DNA from: Lentisphaeria bacterium
Lineage (GTDB): Bacteria; Verrucomicrobiota; Lentisphaeria; Victivallales; Victivallaceae
Length of the DNA: 43,850 bases
Assembly: GCA_900768505.1 (NCBI GenBank)
Contig: CAAGED010000055.1
Span: 1 to 43,850, forward strand
Reading direction: 5' to 3'
How positions within the stretch are numbered: position 1 is the first letter of the stretch; the number at the start of each line of letters is the position of its first letter. The translations under genes were made by a program, and so were the position numbers. The notes beneath the pieces were generated by a model that was given only the letters and a program-made list of their open reading frames with translations, had not been told where the DNA came from and did no database searches. Below, piece after piece: positions 34,790 through 43,775 of the stretch.

Positions 34790-36265
34790 TTACCGATAAT
34801 TATTTCGCATAACTCTATCCTTTTGCGACGATGTCGGATTCATCAGCAGTTGAAATCGGAAATTAGGCGCAAAATCATCACTGTTCAGAATCCCCATGTG
34901 CGATGCCTGATTGAAATATATTTTATCCCAAGGTATCGGAGAAAAGAAATAAGGCGCCTTGCGACGCTCGTCCAGGCGACCGCTGGAGGTTAGAACCTTC
35001 CCGTCTCCCGCTCCGTATTGGGTGATGCTTATCTTGCCATCCGGAGTCAACAACGCATGCAAACTCGTGGGAGTCGAATCGCCAACAAAAAGGTACATTT
35101 TACTTTTTGACGGATTTTTTTCCACATTCTGATTTATCGCATTGCGGAACAACCGCGCCCGCTTCAAACATTTCTGCAAATGCTCTTTTGCAATGGCGCG
35201 CCGCGCTTCCGGAGTGTCGGCTTCCGGCAGCAACTTAGCCAAAATTTTATCATTGTCTGGATTAAGCAAACCCAAATTATATTTCTCCCACACCGAAAAA
35301 TCAAACATATCCAACGCTTCACCCGGTTTATCACTGCCAAAAACCTCTCCGCCAACCTGTTCCGGCAACATAAAATAATACGCCGGGAAAGTTGCAATTA
35401 CTCCGGATGGATAATATGGCGTCCCCGGTGCCATTTGCAACCCGTTGGCCAACTCCGAAACCGTATCCAAATATCCGGCATTCGGGGTTCCCACCACAAA
35501 TAATTTATCCACATATTTACTGCCGGCCCAGCTTGGTGACGGGATACCACCCTCCCCCGGCAAATCCTGATCCCCGAACATCAGGTAATAACGTGAAATC
35601 AATCCCCCCATGGAGTGACCGACAATATCAAACTGCACATCGTAATTGTCCACGTTATAATATTTTTTGTATTGCTCCTGAAGCCGTTGCCGTTTGGTCA
35701 ATATGAATTCATGCAGCCGCCGGGCGTTTTCCACCAAATCACGCCGCCAATCATAATGGAATTCGTAGATTGTGTGAACAAAGCGATTAGGCGGCAAAGG
35801 CGTACTCTCATGGACATAACCGGCTTTTTCCAGCAGTTCGGTTAAACGATTGTAGCCAGGAAGGGTAAATTCAAACCCCAAAACCCGCACATCGGCGACA
35901 TCCAGCATTTGACGATCCACGGTATCATTGCGCAAGGCACTCAAAGGAACGCCGATTTTCATAGGGTGCGCAAAAGCCTGGTAATCACTTTCCGGCATGC
36001 CGCCTGGGGAGAATTTGCCCCAAATTTCCCGGTTGGATGAATCATCAAAAATTTTTGCCCCCAGAAAGCCATGTACAATAATCACCGGGTTGCGCTCCGG
36101 CCCCTCATATTGATAGGCATTACTCGCCAACACCGACGGCATGGATTTTTTTTGATTGCTTTCCGCCTGATAAGAGCCAATTGCCCAATTGCCGCATCCA
36201 CTGTTCATGATACCCCCCGTTATAAGCAGAAATAAAACAATTATTCTTATTCTGAAAAAATTCAT
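34790..36265 (-). CDS. Lipase/acyltransferase-like alpha/beta hydrolase, probable lipoprotein
   Basis: 491 residues from the ATG at 36265, which has GGGAG upstream; an earlier TTG start is too close to it. The N-terminus is a hydrophobic signal ending IMNSGC, a lipobox-like site with Cys near 23, so membrane anchoring is plausible but the -3 residue is unusual. The alpha/beta-hydrolase core has VIIVHGFLGAKIFDD (oxyanion), DIVGHSMGGLISRYY with the nucleophile Ser, then GAGDGKVLTSSG and NQASHMGILNSD with candidate Asp and His. It resembles bacterial PGAP1/LCAT-like esterases. No partner gene is obvious. It stands divergent from the secreted repeat protein. Confidence 0.82.
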   Translation of the reverse strand: MNFFRIRIIVLFLLITGGIMNSGCGNWAIGSYQAESNQKKSMPSVLASNAYQYEGPERNPVIIVHGFLGAKIFDDSSNREIWGKFSPGGMPESDYQAFAHPMKIGVPLSALRNDTVDRQMLDVADVRVLGFEFTLPGYNRLTELLEKAGYVHESTPLPPNRFVHTIYEFHYDWRRDLVENARRLHEFILTKRQRLQEQYKKYYNVDNYDVQFDIVGHSMGGLISRYYLMFGDQDLPGEGGIPSPSWAGSKYVDKLFVVGTPNAGYLDTVSELANGLQMAPGTPYYPSGVIATFPAYYFMLPEQVGGEVFGSDKPGEALDMFDFSVWEKYNLGLLNPDNDKILAKLLPEADTPEARRAIAKEHLQKCLKRARLFRNAINQNVEKNPSKSKMYLFVGDSTPTSLHALLTPDGKISITQYGAGDGKVLTSSGRLDERRKAPYFFSPIPWDKIYFNQASHMGILNSDDFAPNFRFQLLMNPTSSQKDRVMRNNYR

Positions 36266-36453
36266 TCTTCTCAAAGCTCCCTTTTTAATTATAATTTAGG
36301 CCATAATATAACGGCTGAATGTTATTTGGCAAACCATTTCATTAAATAAATATAATCAAATATTAATAATAGGTAATTTGTTTTTTTTATTTATGAATAT
36401 ACCTTGTCTTTAAAGCGTTTTTTTTAATTCACCGGTATGGAGAAAAATAATTT

Positions 36454-37794
36454 ATGTTAATAAAAAAATTTTTATACCTCTTGCTGTTAAGTGTTTGCTG
36501 CGGTAATCATGTTTCAATCGCCTCCGAACGGGAGGCAGTGGACATCACCACCAAAGACGGCGTTACCTACAAAGACGCCATTGTCGAGGGAGTTAATCCA
36601 GCCGGAATCGACATCGGGTTCGTCAACGAACGGGGACTCTATGTACTCAAGGGATTGTCGTTTGAAAATCTGCCGGAGGATATTTGTCAAAAATATACTT
36701 ACAAACCACAACGCGGCGCCGATTTCACCGCCAAGGTAAATTCATTTTCCGACCGGGAGGTACAGCAGGTGGCTCAGGAGAATAATCAACGACTCTCTCG
36801 AATAATGAAGGAGTTGAAGGCAAAATTTGCCGGTGAATCAATTAATATTCAACCGGCTGATCTGCAGTTTGCCATTTATGCCAACCGTCGGGCGGTTCAA
36901 GTTTTACCGCTGCAAAACACTCCCGGCGGCTGCGTGGTAAAACTCGAGGCACTGCTTGGCGGCAAACCGTTAAACGACCAATACCTGATAATCGACAGTG
37001 AAAAACTGCCGCCGGGAAAGAGTTTAACCGGTTTTATTTATCCCACCGGATTAAGGGCAAAATACCGCCAGCGGGAAATTTTTGTTTATGCCGGCAACCT
37101 GAAAAACGCCACTAATTTATTAACCGAATACATGGAAATTTACAGCCGGTACGCCACCCAAGCCTCCGAGGACGACAAAAAGGCAGAAAACTTGGTGGGT
37201 ATTGATGGCGCCCCGGATCTTTCCGAAGCTGCCGCCGAGGCGCAATTTTTACAGGATGTGGAATACAGCAATGAAATGGAGGAAGAGAGTGAATACGATG
37301 ATTTTTACGCCAATGCTTATCCATATTATTACAACACCGGCATAAGTTATATTTCCAACAGCTACGGCTACTACATGGGGGGAAGTTACTACCCGATTTC
37401 ATGGTGGAATAATAATAATCCGCCATTGTGGCGTCCCCCCAACCGACCTCACCGTCCTCACCGTCCCAATCGACCCAATCACCCGGATAGACCGGATAGA
37501 CCGAATAGACCAGATAAACCGAATAGACCAGACCAGGTACGCCCAAATATTCCGGGAGAATGGCCGAATCATCCGTTAAGGCAACAACCCTGGCGGGTAA
37601 ATCATTTTTTTGGCAGCGGCAATGGTTTTGAACAATTAAAAGAATTTCAGTACAACAATTACACCTACCCTAGAATTAACCGTTCTCCGGTTCGTCCTCA
37701 GGGCAACAGCGGCAGTGTCAACCGATACAATGTGAATTCATTTGGCACGTTTCGGAATGCGACCCCGGCACTTACCGGCGGTGTCCGGAAATAA
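36454..37794 (+). CDS. Secreted protein of unknown function with Arg-Pro-rich repeats
   Basis: 446 residues. Residues 1-24 are a signal peptide (MLIKKFLYLLLLSVCCGNH, cleavage after SIAS). The middle (about 25-240) is an ordinary soluble region, partly helical (RLSRIMKELKAKFAG), with an acidic patch at about 250-290 (NEMEEESEYDDFYANAYPYY). The C-terminal third is of low complexity: Tyr/Asn-rich, then about twelve tandem X-R-P units such as NRPHRPHRPNRPNHPDRPDR near 331-370. I do not recognise the family. It faces the lipase gene across a divergent promoter region and ends before an opposite-strand AraC gene. A surface or cell-wall role is inferred from the signal and composition only. Confidence 0.8.
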   Translation: MLIKKFLYLLLLSVCCGNHVSIASEREAVDITTKDGVTYKDAIVEGVNPAGIDIGFVNERGLYVLKGLSFENLPEDICQKYTYKPQRGADFTAKVNSFSDREVQQVAQENNQRLSRIMKELKAKFAGESINIQPADLQFAIYANRRAVQVLPLQNTPGGCVVKLEALLGGKPLNDQYLIIDSEKLPPGKSLTGFIYPTGLRAKYRQREIFVYAGNLKNATNLLTEYMEIYSRYATQASEDDKKAENLVGIDGAPDLSEAAAEAQFLQDVEYSNEMEEESEYDDFYANAYPYYYNTGISYISNSYGYYMGGSYYPISWWNNNNPPLWRPPNRPHRPHRPNRPNHPDRPDRPNRPDKPNRPDQVRPNIPGEWPNHPLRQQPWRVNHFFGSGNGFEQLKEFQYNNYTYPRINRSPVRPQGNSGSVNRYNVNSFGTFRNATPALTGGVRK

Positions 37795-37821
37795 GAATCA
37801 TCACAATATGACAATAAAAAA

Positions 37822-37853
37822 GGGACGCACCTAAAGGGAGAGTGGTGCGTCCC
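37822..37853 (-). terminator. Terminator of the second araC-like gene
   Basis: GGGACGCACC (37822-37831) pairs perfectly with GGTGCGTCCC (37844-37853). On the minus strand it is followed by TTTTTTATTG; on the plus strand it may also end the secreted-protein transcript. Confidence 0.85.
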
Positions 37854-37940
37854 AAAACAAGGGAAAGAAGAGAGATTGTCTTATAGACCACAAAGAGGAT
37901 TAATTTGTTCGACGTTTTTTCCCAATACGATAAAAAAAAA

Positions 37941-38759
37941 TCAGATAAATTTTCCGGATTCCTCCTGCGCCTGCTTCCGGATTTGTTTTGGAGTGGCATT
38001 GAAATGTTGTTTCAAAAAAATATTCAAGTACGAAGCGTTTTTCATGCCCAACTGAAAGGCAATCTCCTTAATACTCAAGCTGGTATTGCTCAGGAGATTC
38101 ACAATATCCTGAAGACGCTTTTTAGTGCGATACTCATGTGGGGAAATCTGATAACGGCGCTGAAATTCCCGTCGAAGATAATCCCGATTGTATTTCATTT
38201 GCCCGGACAACTCCTCCAGAGTATATTTCCATGTGGCGTCCAGTTCAATTTTTTGTTTAAAATCCGCAACGGGGTCGTTTAAATCCGGTTGTTTCAGCAT
38301 TAAGTTGAACAAATCGCAAAAAATCAACCTGGCCTGCAAATGCTCTCTGGTATCCTCCGAGCGCAGAAAACGGACAATTTGTTGAAATGAATCTACTACA
38401 GGTATTATCTGCGCCCTGGTCAATTTAACCATATTACGCAGTGTAAGTTTTTCATTGTTATAATCGCACACAAAGCAATGCTTATCCTCCTGATACGACA
38501 ATTCAGGGAAATCAAGCATGGCAACGAAATTCTCCCGGTTTTCCCCATACTCAAAATCCACCGACATTCCAACGCACCCCAACGCCAGACAAGGCGTATC
38601 ATTACCATTCATACGACATACCAGCTTGCCGTAACGATCGTAAACTTCATACCGTTTCAAACCGGAAATATGCAGCGTCAGCCAGTTGAAATTAAGATTT
38701 TGCCGATACTTCTCCACCGCCGTGAAGCGTCCGGCCATCAGCAAGTCGGGTAAATTCAT
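37941..38759 (-). CDS. AraC-family transcriptional regulator (second AraC/Gfo-Idh pair)
   Basis: 272 residues from the ATG at 38759, which has AGGAG eight bases upstream; an upstream ATG at 38978 would overlap the divergent gene and is not used. The N-terminal 160 residues are a cupin-like sensor domain. The C-terminal helix-turn-helix pair reads YTLEELSGQMKYNRDYLRRE and LSIKEIAFQLGMKNASYLNI, then KQHFNATPKQIRKQA. It is of the same length and architecture as the first AraC protein here, with different sensor sequence. It faces an oxidoreductase gene 154 bases away, its likely target. Confidence 0.92.
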   Translation of the reverse strand: MNLPDLLMAGRFTAVEKYRQNLNFNWLTLHISGLKRYEVYDRYGKLVCRMNGNDTPCLALGCVGMSVDFEYGENRENFVAMLDFPELSYQEDKHCFVCDYNNEKLTLRNMVKLTRAQIIPVVDSFQQIVRFLRSEDTREHLQARLIFCDLFNLMLKQPDLNDPVADFKQKIELDATWKYTLEELSGQMKYNRDYLRREFQRRYQISPHEYRTKKRLQDIVNLLSNTSLSIKEIAFQLGMKNASYLNIFLKQHFNATPKQIRKQAQEESGKFI

Positions 38760-38777
38760 ATAAAAACTCCTAAAGTC

Positions 38778-38840
38778 GCAAATATATAATAAAAGTAGTG
38801 TCTTTATAAAAAATACCCTGCATTTTAAATATTGCAAATA
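38778..38840. promoter_or_regulatory. Repeated GCAAATA motif between second AraC and its target
   Basis: GCAAATAT (38778-38785) and GCAAATA (38834-38840) are direct repeats 56 bases apart in the divergent intergenic region. The same word, GCAAATAT, is found between the first AraC/Gfo-Idh pair at 15913-15920. Candidate AraC half-sites. Confidence 0.35.
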
Positions 38841-38913
38841 AGAAAAAGTGTTATATTTATATAAGAAATTCAAATTTACTGCACAAAAAAACATATAAGG
38901 AGGCATTTGTAAA

Positions 38914-40152
38914 ATGGGTATTAAACTTGGCATTGTCGGTCTGGGCAGCTTTGGCAGAGCATTCGTGCAACTTTTCAAAGCTCACCCTCTGGTTGATAAA
39001 ATTGCACTCTGCGATATTGAGGAGTCAAAATTAAAATATTGGTCGGAACAGGAATGTTTAAAAGATAAATTCAATCCCCGGGACGCCTACCGTTCACTGG
39101 ATGAAATTTGTCAGGCGGATTTGGATGCAATTGTCGTGATAACTCAACCCTGGCTTCACGCTCCCCAATGTCTGCAGGTTATGGAATCCGGCAAACACGT
39201 TTACTCCGCGGTGCCGGTCATTTCGCTGCCGGATTTTGACGAAACACTGGATTGGTGCGGCAAACTAATCGAAACCACGAAACGTACCGGAATGCACTAC
39301 ATGCTGGGCGAAACCACAATTTACCGCCCTCAAACCATGTATTGCCGCCACAAAGCTCAGCAGGGAGCGTTCGGCAATTTTGTTTATGCCGAAGGCGAAT
39401 ATGTACATGATGTGGATTGGAGTTGCTGCTCGTTGCGGCATGTCCAAGCCTCCAGAACCACTGGAGCGGTCGGCAAACAATACAATGCAGTAATGGAGAA
39501 ATATTGGAAGAAGGGAATTTTCAGCAGTCCGATGAATTACCCCACCCACTCGGTTTCCGGACCGTTGAGCGTAATGGATTCCCTGCCCAACAAGGTTTCG
39601 GCCATTGGATACCGTAACGCCAATAACGACGATTATTTTGCACATTCCAATTTCTCCAACGTCACCGCCTTCTACCATATGGACAACGGCGCCTGCCTGC
39701 GAATTGCCGAATATCGGGAAATTTCCGGAAATGTGGGATGTGACGATGAGGATTTTCGGATTTTCGGCACCAGCGGCAGTTATTCAAATTTGCAGTGGCG
39801 GGAAAACGGTCGGGTGATTCCGGACGGCACGCCGTTGGAAAATAAAGTAACCCAACTGGATTTGAATTCCATGCGCGACCCCCTCCCCCAGGAAGTAGCG
39901 GACGCATTTAATATGATGTTGAACAAGGACGCAAAACCTGGAGATGATTTCATCCCTTCCGGTCACGGCGGCTCCCACCCTTATCTGGTTCACGAATTTG
40001 TTTCGTCCGTGGCGGAAAACCGCATACCCGCCATCAGCGCCTGGGATGCCGCCGCCTACATGGCAATGGGAGCGGCCGCACACAAATCAGCGCTTAAGGA
40101 TGGGGAATTAGTGAAGGTTCACCACTTCGGCCGGGCACCGCGCAATAACTAA
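38914..40152 (+). CDS. Gfo/Idh/MocA-family protein lacking the EKP motif
   Basis: A 412-residue protein. The Rossmann domain starts LGIVGLGSFGRAFVQLF with a normal GxGxxG-type loop. AIVVITQPWLHAPQCLQVM follows. Where the family has E-K-P it reads GKHVYSAVPVISLPD, so the Lys (position 100) is Val. The C-terminal domain has EGEYVHDVDW, HSVSGPLSVMD and FRIFGTSGSYSNLQW. Loss of the Lys speaks for a changed chemistry or a binding rather than dehydrogenase role; several large Gfo/Idh members of this type occur in sugar-degradation loci. AAGGAGG precedes the ATG. Next to it, 17 bases on, is a broken transporter gene. Confidence 0.85.
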   Translation: MGIKLGIVGLGSFGRAFVQLFKAHPLVDKIALCDIEESKLKYWSEQECLKDKFNPRDAYRSLDEICQADLDAIVVITQPWLHAPQCLQVMESGKHVYSAVPVISLPDFDETLDWCGKLIETTKRTGMHYMLGETTIYRPQTMYCRHKAQQGAFGNFVYAEGEYVHDVDWSCCSLRHVQASRTTGAVGKQYNAVMEKYWKKGIFSSPMNYPTHSVSGPLSVMDSLPNKVSAIGYRNANNDDYFAHSNFSNVTAFYHMDNGACLRIAEYREISGNVGCDDEDFRIFGTSGSYSNLQWRENGRVIPDGTPLENKVTQLDLNSMRDPLPQEVADAFNMMLNKDAKPGDDFIPSGHGGSHPYLVHEFVSSVAENRIPAISAWDAAAYMAMGAAAHKSALKDGELVKVHHFGRAPRNN

Positions 40153-40169
40153 TGCAAATGGCCAAGTAA

Positions 40170-41074
40170 ATGGTTATTGGAATTATTTGCGCACTGCTTA
40201 CTGGAGTAGTCTGGTGTTTCGTCGGAATTTTTTACAGTCATATCGGGCGCAGGAAACTGAATATTTATGATATTTCAGTGCTGGTAAATCTGGCGGCTTT
40301 GCTGCTTATGAGTATTCTGGCTGGAGCGAAAATTCAACATTCCGACATCGAATGGAGTTTGGATTGGCGCTCCGCCGCCTTTGTAAGTGCTGCCGGCGGA
40401 GTAAATTTCACAGGCTCGCTGATATTGCAGCGGGCATTATGTATGCTACGGGAAGCAGAGCGTTTTGTGGGCACTGGGACAATCGGCGCTGATTATCCCT
40501 TTTATTATGATTTCGCTGATTTTCGGCGAAGAAATGAGTATGGTGAAAATTGTCGGCACAGTATTGATTGTGGCCGGAATGTTTGCAGTCAGCCGCAAAA
40601 AAAAACGATTCGGACAACACTCGATACCCAAATCCGGCTTGGGGTATTGGTTTGGCATTGATCGCATTTTGCGTATTGGGTATTGCTCAAACCATGACTT
40701 CGGCCTGCGGACGACTGGGTTTCGACGACCGCTTCGGTCTGCGCCCGGTGTATTACACAATTGGTTGTTTCATGGTCATCTGGTTCGGTAAAGCCATTAA
40801 AGGAGAGTTTAAAATAAATCTTAACAAGAAGATGCTGATTGTCGCAAGCCTGATGTCATTGAACACCTTGCTTTCGCTTTATCTGCAATTTAAGGGAATT
40901 GACGCACTCTCTTCGGCTGAACAAGGCGGATTATTTTTCCCGATTGCACTGGGCTGCTGCATTGGCGGTTTTGCGATTTATTCCCGTCTTTTCTTACGGG
41001 AACGACTGCATTGGGTAAATGCTCTCGGACTGATTGTAATTCTCTGCGGCGTGGGCTGTTACTCGTTTGCATGA
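40170..41074 (+). pseudogene. EamA/DMT-type sugar or metabolite transporter, two frameshifts
   Basis: Frame 1 (from 40170) encodes MVIGIICALLTGVVWCFVGI and further membrane helices. It leaves frame near 40438-40450, where the next frame continues YGKQSVLWALGQSALIIPFI and the helix IVGTVLIVAGMFAVSR. A run of nine A residues (40597-40605) precedes a second shift, after which NPAWGIGLALIAFCVLGIAQ and the remaining helices follow to 41074. Joined, the product would be about 300 residues with ten helices, like EamA/DMT-family transporters. Either the gene is dead or sequencing errors occurred; the poly-A run favours slippage or error for the second shift. It was probably co-transcribed with the oxidoreductase. 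Confidence 0.75.
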
Positions 41075-41371
41075 ACAGCAAAAAATGTTGTTTACCCAAT
41101 GCAATCAGGAGCACCAGCCTAGCCGGGGGTTCTGATTTTGCTCTCCGGCCATATGCAGTTAATTTTGAATTTACTGATAAAAACTCTGCGTTTCCAATAC
41201 CTTACGATATTCATCAGCCAGGTTGGTAATTTTCTAAAAAAATCTTGCTAAATGATTTATTCATGTAATATGAATAATAATTTTCAAAAATTTGAGTGAA
41301 TTATGATTGATCAAAATCATCCACCTGGTAGGTAGTAAAAATTATCGGAATTATGGTATTGAATTCGCAAA

Positions 41372-41584
41372 TTAATTTTCTAAACTCAAAAACGGAAACA
41401 CCACCCAGCATAACAGCAGCAACAAATCATAAGTGTTTTCCCGGCAGTATTTGCTTGCCGGCAACGGATCAGTGAAGCTGACAAACTCAAAGTCATTGCC
41501 TTTCAGGCAATCCTCAATAATGGCGAGATTAAACCTCTCATCGTTCAGAACCGAAATTTTATACGCTCGTTTAATAAAAAATCC
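41372..41584 (-). pseudogene. Remnant of a response-regulator receiver domain
   Basis: The minus strand is open for 70 codons without a start codon or ribosome-binding site. It reads IKRAYKISVLNDERFNLAII, EDCLKGNDFEFVSFTDPLPA, SKYCRENTYDLLLL, then CWVVFPFLSLEN. The order 'V-x-x-D-E ... N-L-A-I-I ... S-F-T-D-P ... Y-D-L-L-L' is that of a CheY-like domain, but the acidic pair is N-D and the phosphate-acceptor segment is lost. It lies opposite and just before a sensor kinase. The surrounding 41075-41753 stretch holds no other gene that I can see. Confidence 0.5.
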
Positions 41585-41753
41585 TCAATTATTATATCAC
41601 CCAACATTACTCTTATTTAAAGATGATCAGATTTTTATAAAATTCAAGTTATTTATTTTTTTTCATTTGTATTGGCAAAAATACAAATTATATTAGAGTC
41701 AGAGGGGTTATTGATTAAAATTTTATATTTTTTTTCGAACGAGGTGTAATTTT

Positions 41754-43775
41754 ATGCGTTATTTAATATCACAAATCTCGGTTGTGTTGCTTTTTTTTAG
41801 CTTTTTTAGTGGGATTTACTGCCACGGTAGCACAACAACTGGAAAACACCCACTGGACAAGCAGTATCGGGTATTGTTTGTTCCGTCATATAATTTATCT
41901 TACGGCCTGACCAACAATCTGAGCGCCGGTCTAATCAGTTATTTTTCCACCTGCACAACACCGATTACACTCGAATACATGGAAATTGATGTTTTACTGC
42001 ATCCCAAACAAGGGGAAGAACGTTTCAAAACAATTTTAAACCATATATCCGAAGAAAAATTTGACCTGATAATCTGCGGCGGTGCTCCGGCATACAATTT
42101 ATTTGCCGACAATATCGATCGATTGCCCACTGGACTTCCAGTAGTTTTTTTCGGATATTTTAACTTCAACGAAGAACTACGCCAACTCCACCCGGAACTT
42201 ACCGGTATAAAACTGCAATACGATTTGGATGGTACAATTGATATGGGACTCAAAATGTTGCCGGAGACCAAGTCCGTGTACATAATCAATGACTTCAGCA
42301 GCGGCAATGCTGAATTGGCCAGCCGTCTGAAACACAAATATCGCGATTTAGGCGTAAATATTGTATACCTCACACCGAATAAATACTCCACAGCTCAAAT
42401 GCTCTCCAAAATCAGCGCAATGCCGGAAAAGTCATTTCTACTATTTGCCAATTGGAATCGGGATGAAAACCAGGTGGTAGTAAGAATTCACAATTTGCTC
42501 AATAAAATTATTGACATCTGCCCCAAACCGATTTTCACAGTCAATGAAAAGGTTTTAAATTATTGCGCCCTGGGCGGAGTAGTGGCTCAAAGCGAACGAC
42601 ATGGCGTTGCCGTCGGGCATTTAGTGGAAAAAATTCTAACCGGCGTCACTTCACCGTCCTCTCCATTGCAAATTTCCGATACCGAGAAAATTGTATATTT
42701 TGACCGACAGAGAAAATACGGTCTGAGCCTAAAACCCGGCCAACTGGAGGTTCAATGGCGAAATATCCCCAAAGGTATTTTCATATCTCCTTATGAATGG
42801 GCAGCAATTATCATTGGCGCGATAATGATTTTAGCGCTGATGGCATACTTAACTCTTATGTGGAACAATTGGCGTCTAAGGCGCAACTGGGGAAATTATT
42901 TCAATTTTGCCCTTGCCTCCCGCAAGGAGTTGCTGATATTGCTGCAGACCGTTTTGGAAAATATCCCATGCGCGGTTTTTGTAAAGAATTACTCCAACGA
43001 TGGCCGTTATATTCTTACCAATCGCTACTTCAAAGAGATCTACCACACCACCAAGGAGCCTTGCGGATTAAACGATTACGAGTTATTTGATTTTGAGGAT
43101 GCAGAACGCTTCCGTCAGGATGACAACAACATTATCTCCGGTAGTGAAAACAATGTAAAATCCAGCGGATTTTATCGCGACGGAGAGCGTTTCTACCAGA
43201 AAAACCGTAAAGTTATGCTGCAGAACAAAATGGGGCACAAGCTGATTTTAGGTATCAGTTTGGACATCACCGCCCTCACCGTCAGCCAAAATAAATTACT
43301 GCGCAGCAATCTGCTGCTTCAGGCGATTATGAACAATATGCCGGCATATATTTTCGGACGTTACGCCGATGATGGAAAGCGATATGTAATCTGGAATCAC
43401 AATATGGAACTGCTTACCGGCATAAAAGCGGATGACGTTTTAGACAAAACCGAATCCGAGGTGAATAATATTATTCCGATTTATCCCGGACAAAAACCTT
43501 ATGAGTGCGAAGTGCAAAACCGACAGAACGAGCCAATCCAGCTTAGCGTAATCAATAAAGAAATTATTCTGGATAACGCTCAAAGCATGGTATTGACCAT
43601 GGCAATTGACATCAGCCAAACCAAGGCTGCCGAACGGGCCAAAAGTTACTTTTTAGCCACCATAAGTCACGAATTGCGAACGCCCCTTAATGCAGTGATC
43701 GGATTCAGCGATCTTCTGCAAAAAAGCAACATATCCGATCCGGAGATTGCCGGATACATTAATGCACTCAGATAA
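41754..43775 (+). CDS. Membrane sensor histidine kinase, cut after its H-box by an insertion sequence
   Basis: 673 residues remain. Residues 1-24 are a signal sequence. Residues 35-330 form a periplasmic substrate-binding-protein-like sensor (YRVLFVPSYNLSYGLTNN, LIICGGAPAYNLF, IFTVNEKVLNYCALGG). A membrane helix lies at about 348-369. Two PAS-type domains follow (about 390-515 and 523-625). The HisKA part starts SYFLATISHELRTPLNAVIG with the phospho-acceptor His639. The frame ends at TAA (43773) inside the IS end GATAACGTCC, so the ATPase domain is lost and the kinase should be inactive. Family and sensor domain are clear; the ligand is unknown. Confidence 0.88.
   Translation: MRYLISQISVVLLFFSFFSGIYCHGSTTTGKHPLDKQYRVLFVPSYNLSYGLTNNLSAGLISYFSTCTTPITLEYMEIDVLLHPKQGEERFKTILNHISEEKFDLIICGGAPAYNLFADNIDRLPTGLPVVFFGYFNFNEELRQLHPELTGIKLQYDLDGTIDMGLKMLPETKSVYIINDFSSGNAELASRLKHKYRDLGVNIVYLTPNKYSTAQMLSKISAMPEKSFLLFANWNRDENQVVVRIHNLLNKIIDICPKPIFTVNEKVLNYCALGGVVAQSERHGVAVGHLVEKILTGVTSPSSPLQISDTEKIVYFDRQRKYGLSLKPGQLEVQWRNIPKGIFISPYEWAAIIIGAIMILALMAYLTLMWNNWRLRRNWGNYFNFALASRKELLILLQTVLENIPCAVFVKNYSNDGRYILTNRYFKEIYHTTKEPCGLNDYELFDFEDAERFRQDDNNIISGSENNVKSSGFYRDGERFYQKNRKVMLQNKMGHKLILGISLDITALTVSQNKLLRSNLLLQAIMNNMPAYIFGRYADDGKRYVIWNHNMELLTGIKADDVLDKTESEVNNIIPIYPGQKPYECEVQNRQNEPIQLSVINKEIILDNAQSMVLTMAIDISQTKAAERAKSYFLATISHELRTPLNAVIGFSDLLQKSNISDPEIAGYINALR

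Noticed and set aside
41433..41696. Plus-strand 87-codon frame before the sensor kinase
   Set aside because: The opposite strand carries a receiver-domain remnant, which explains the openness.
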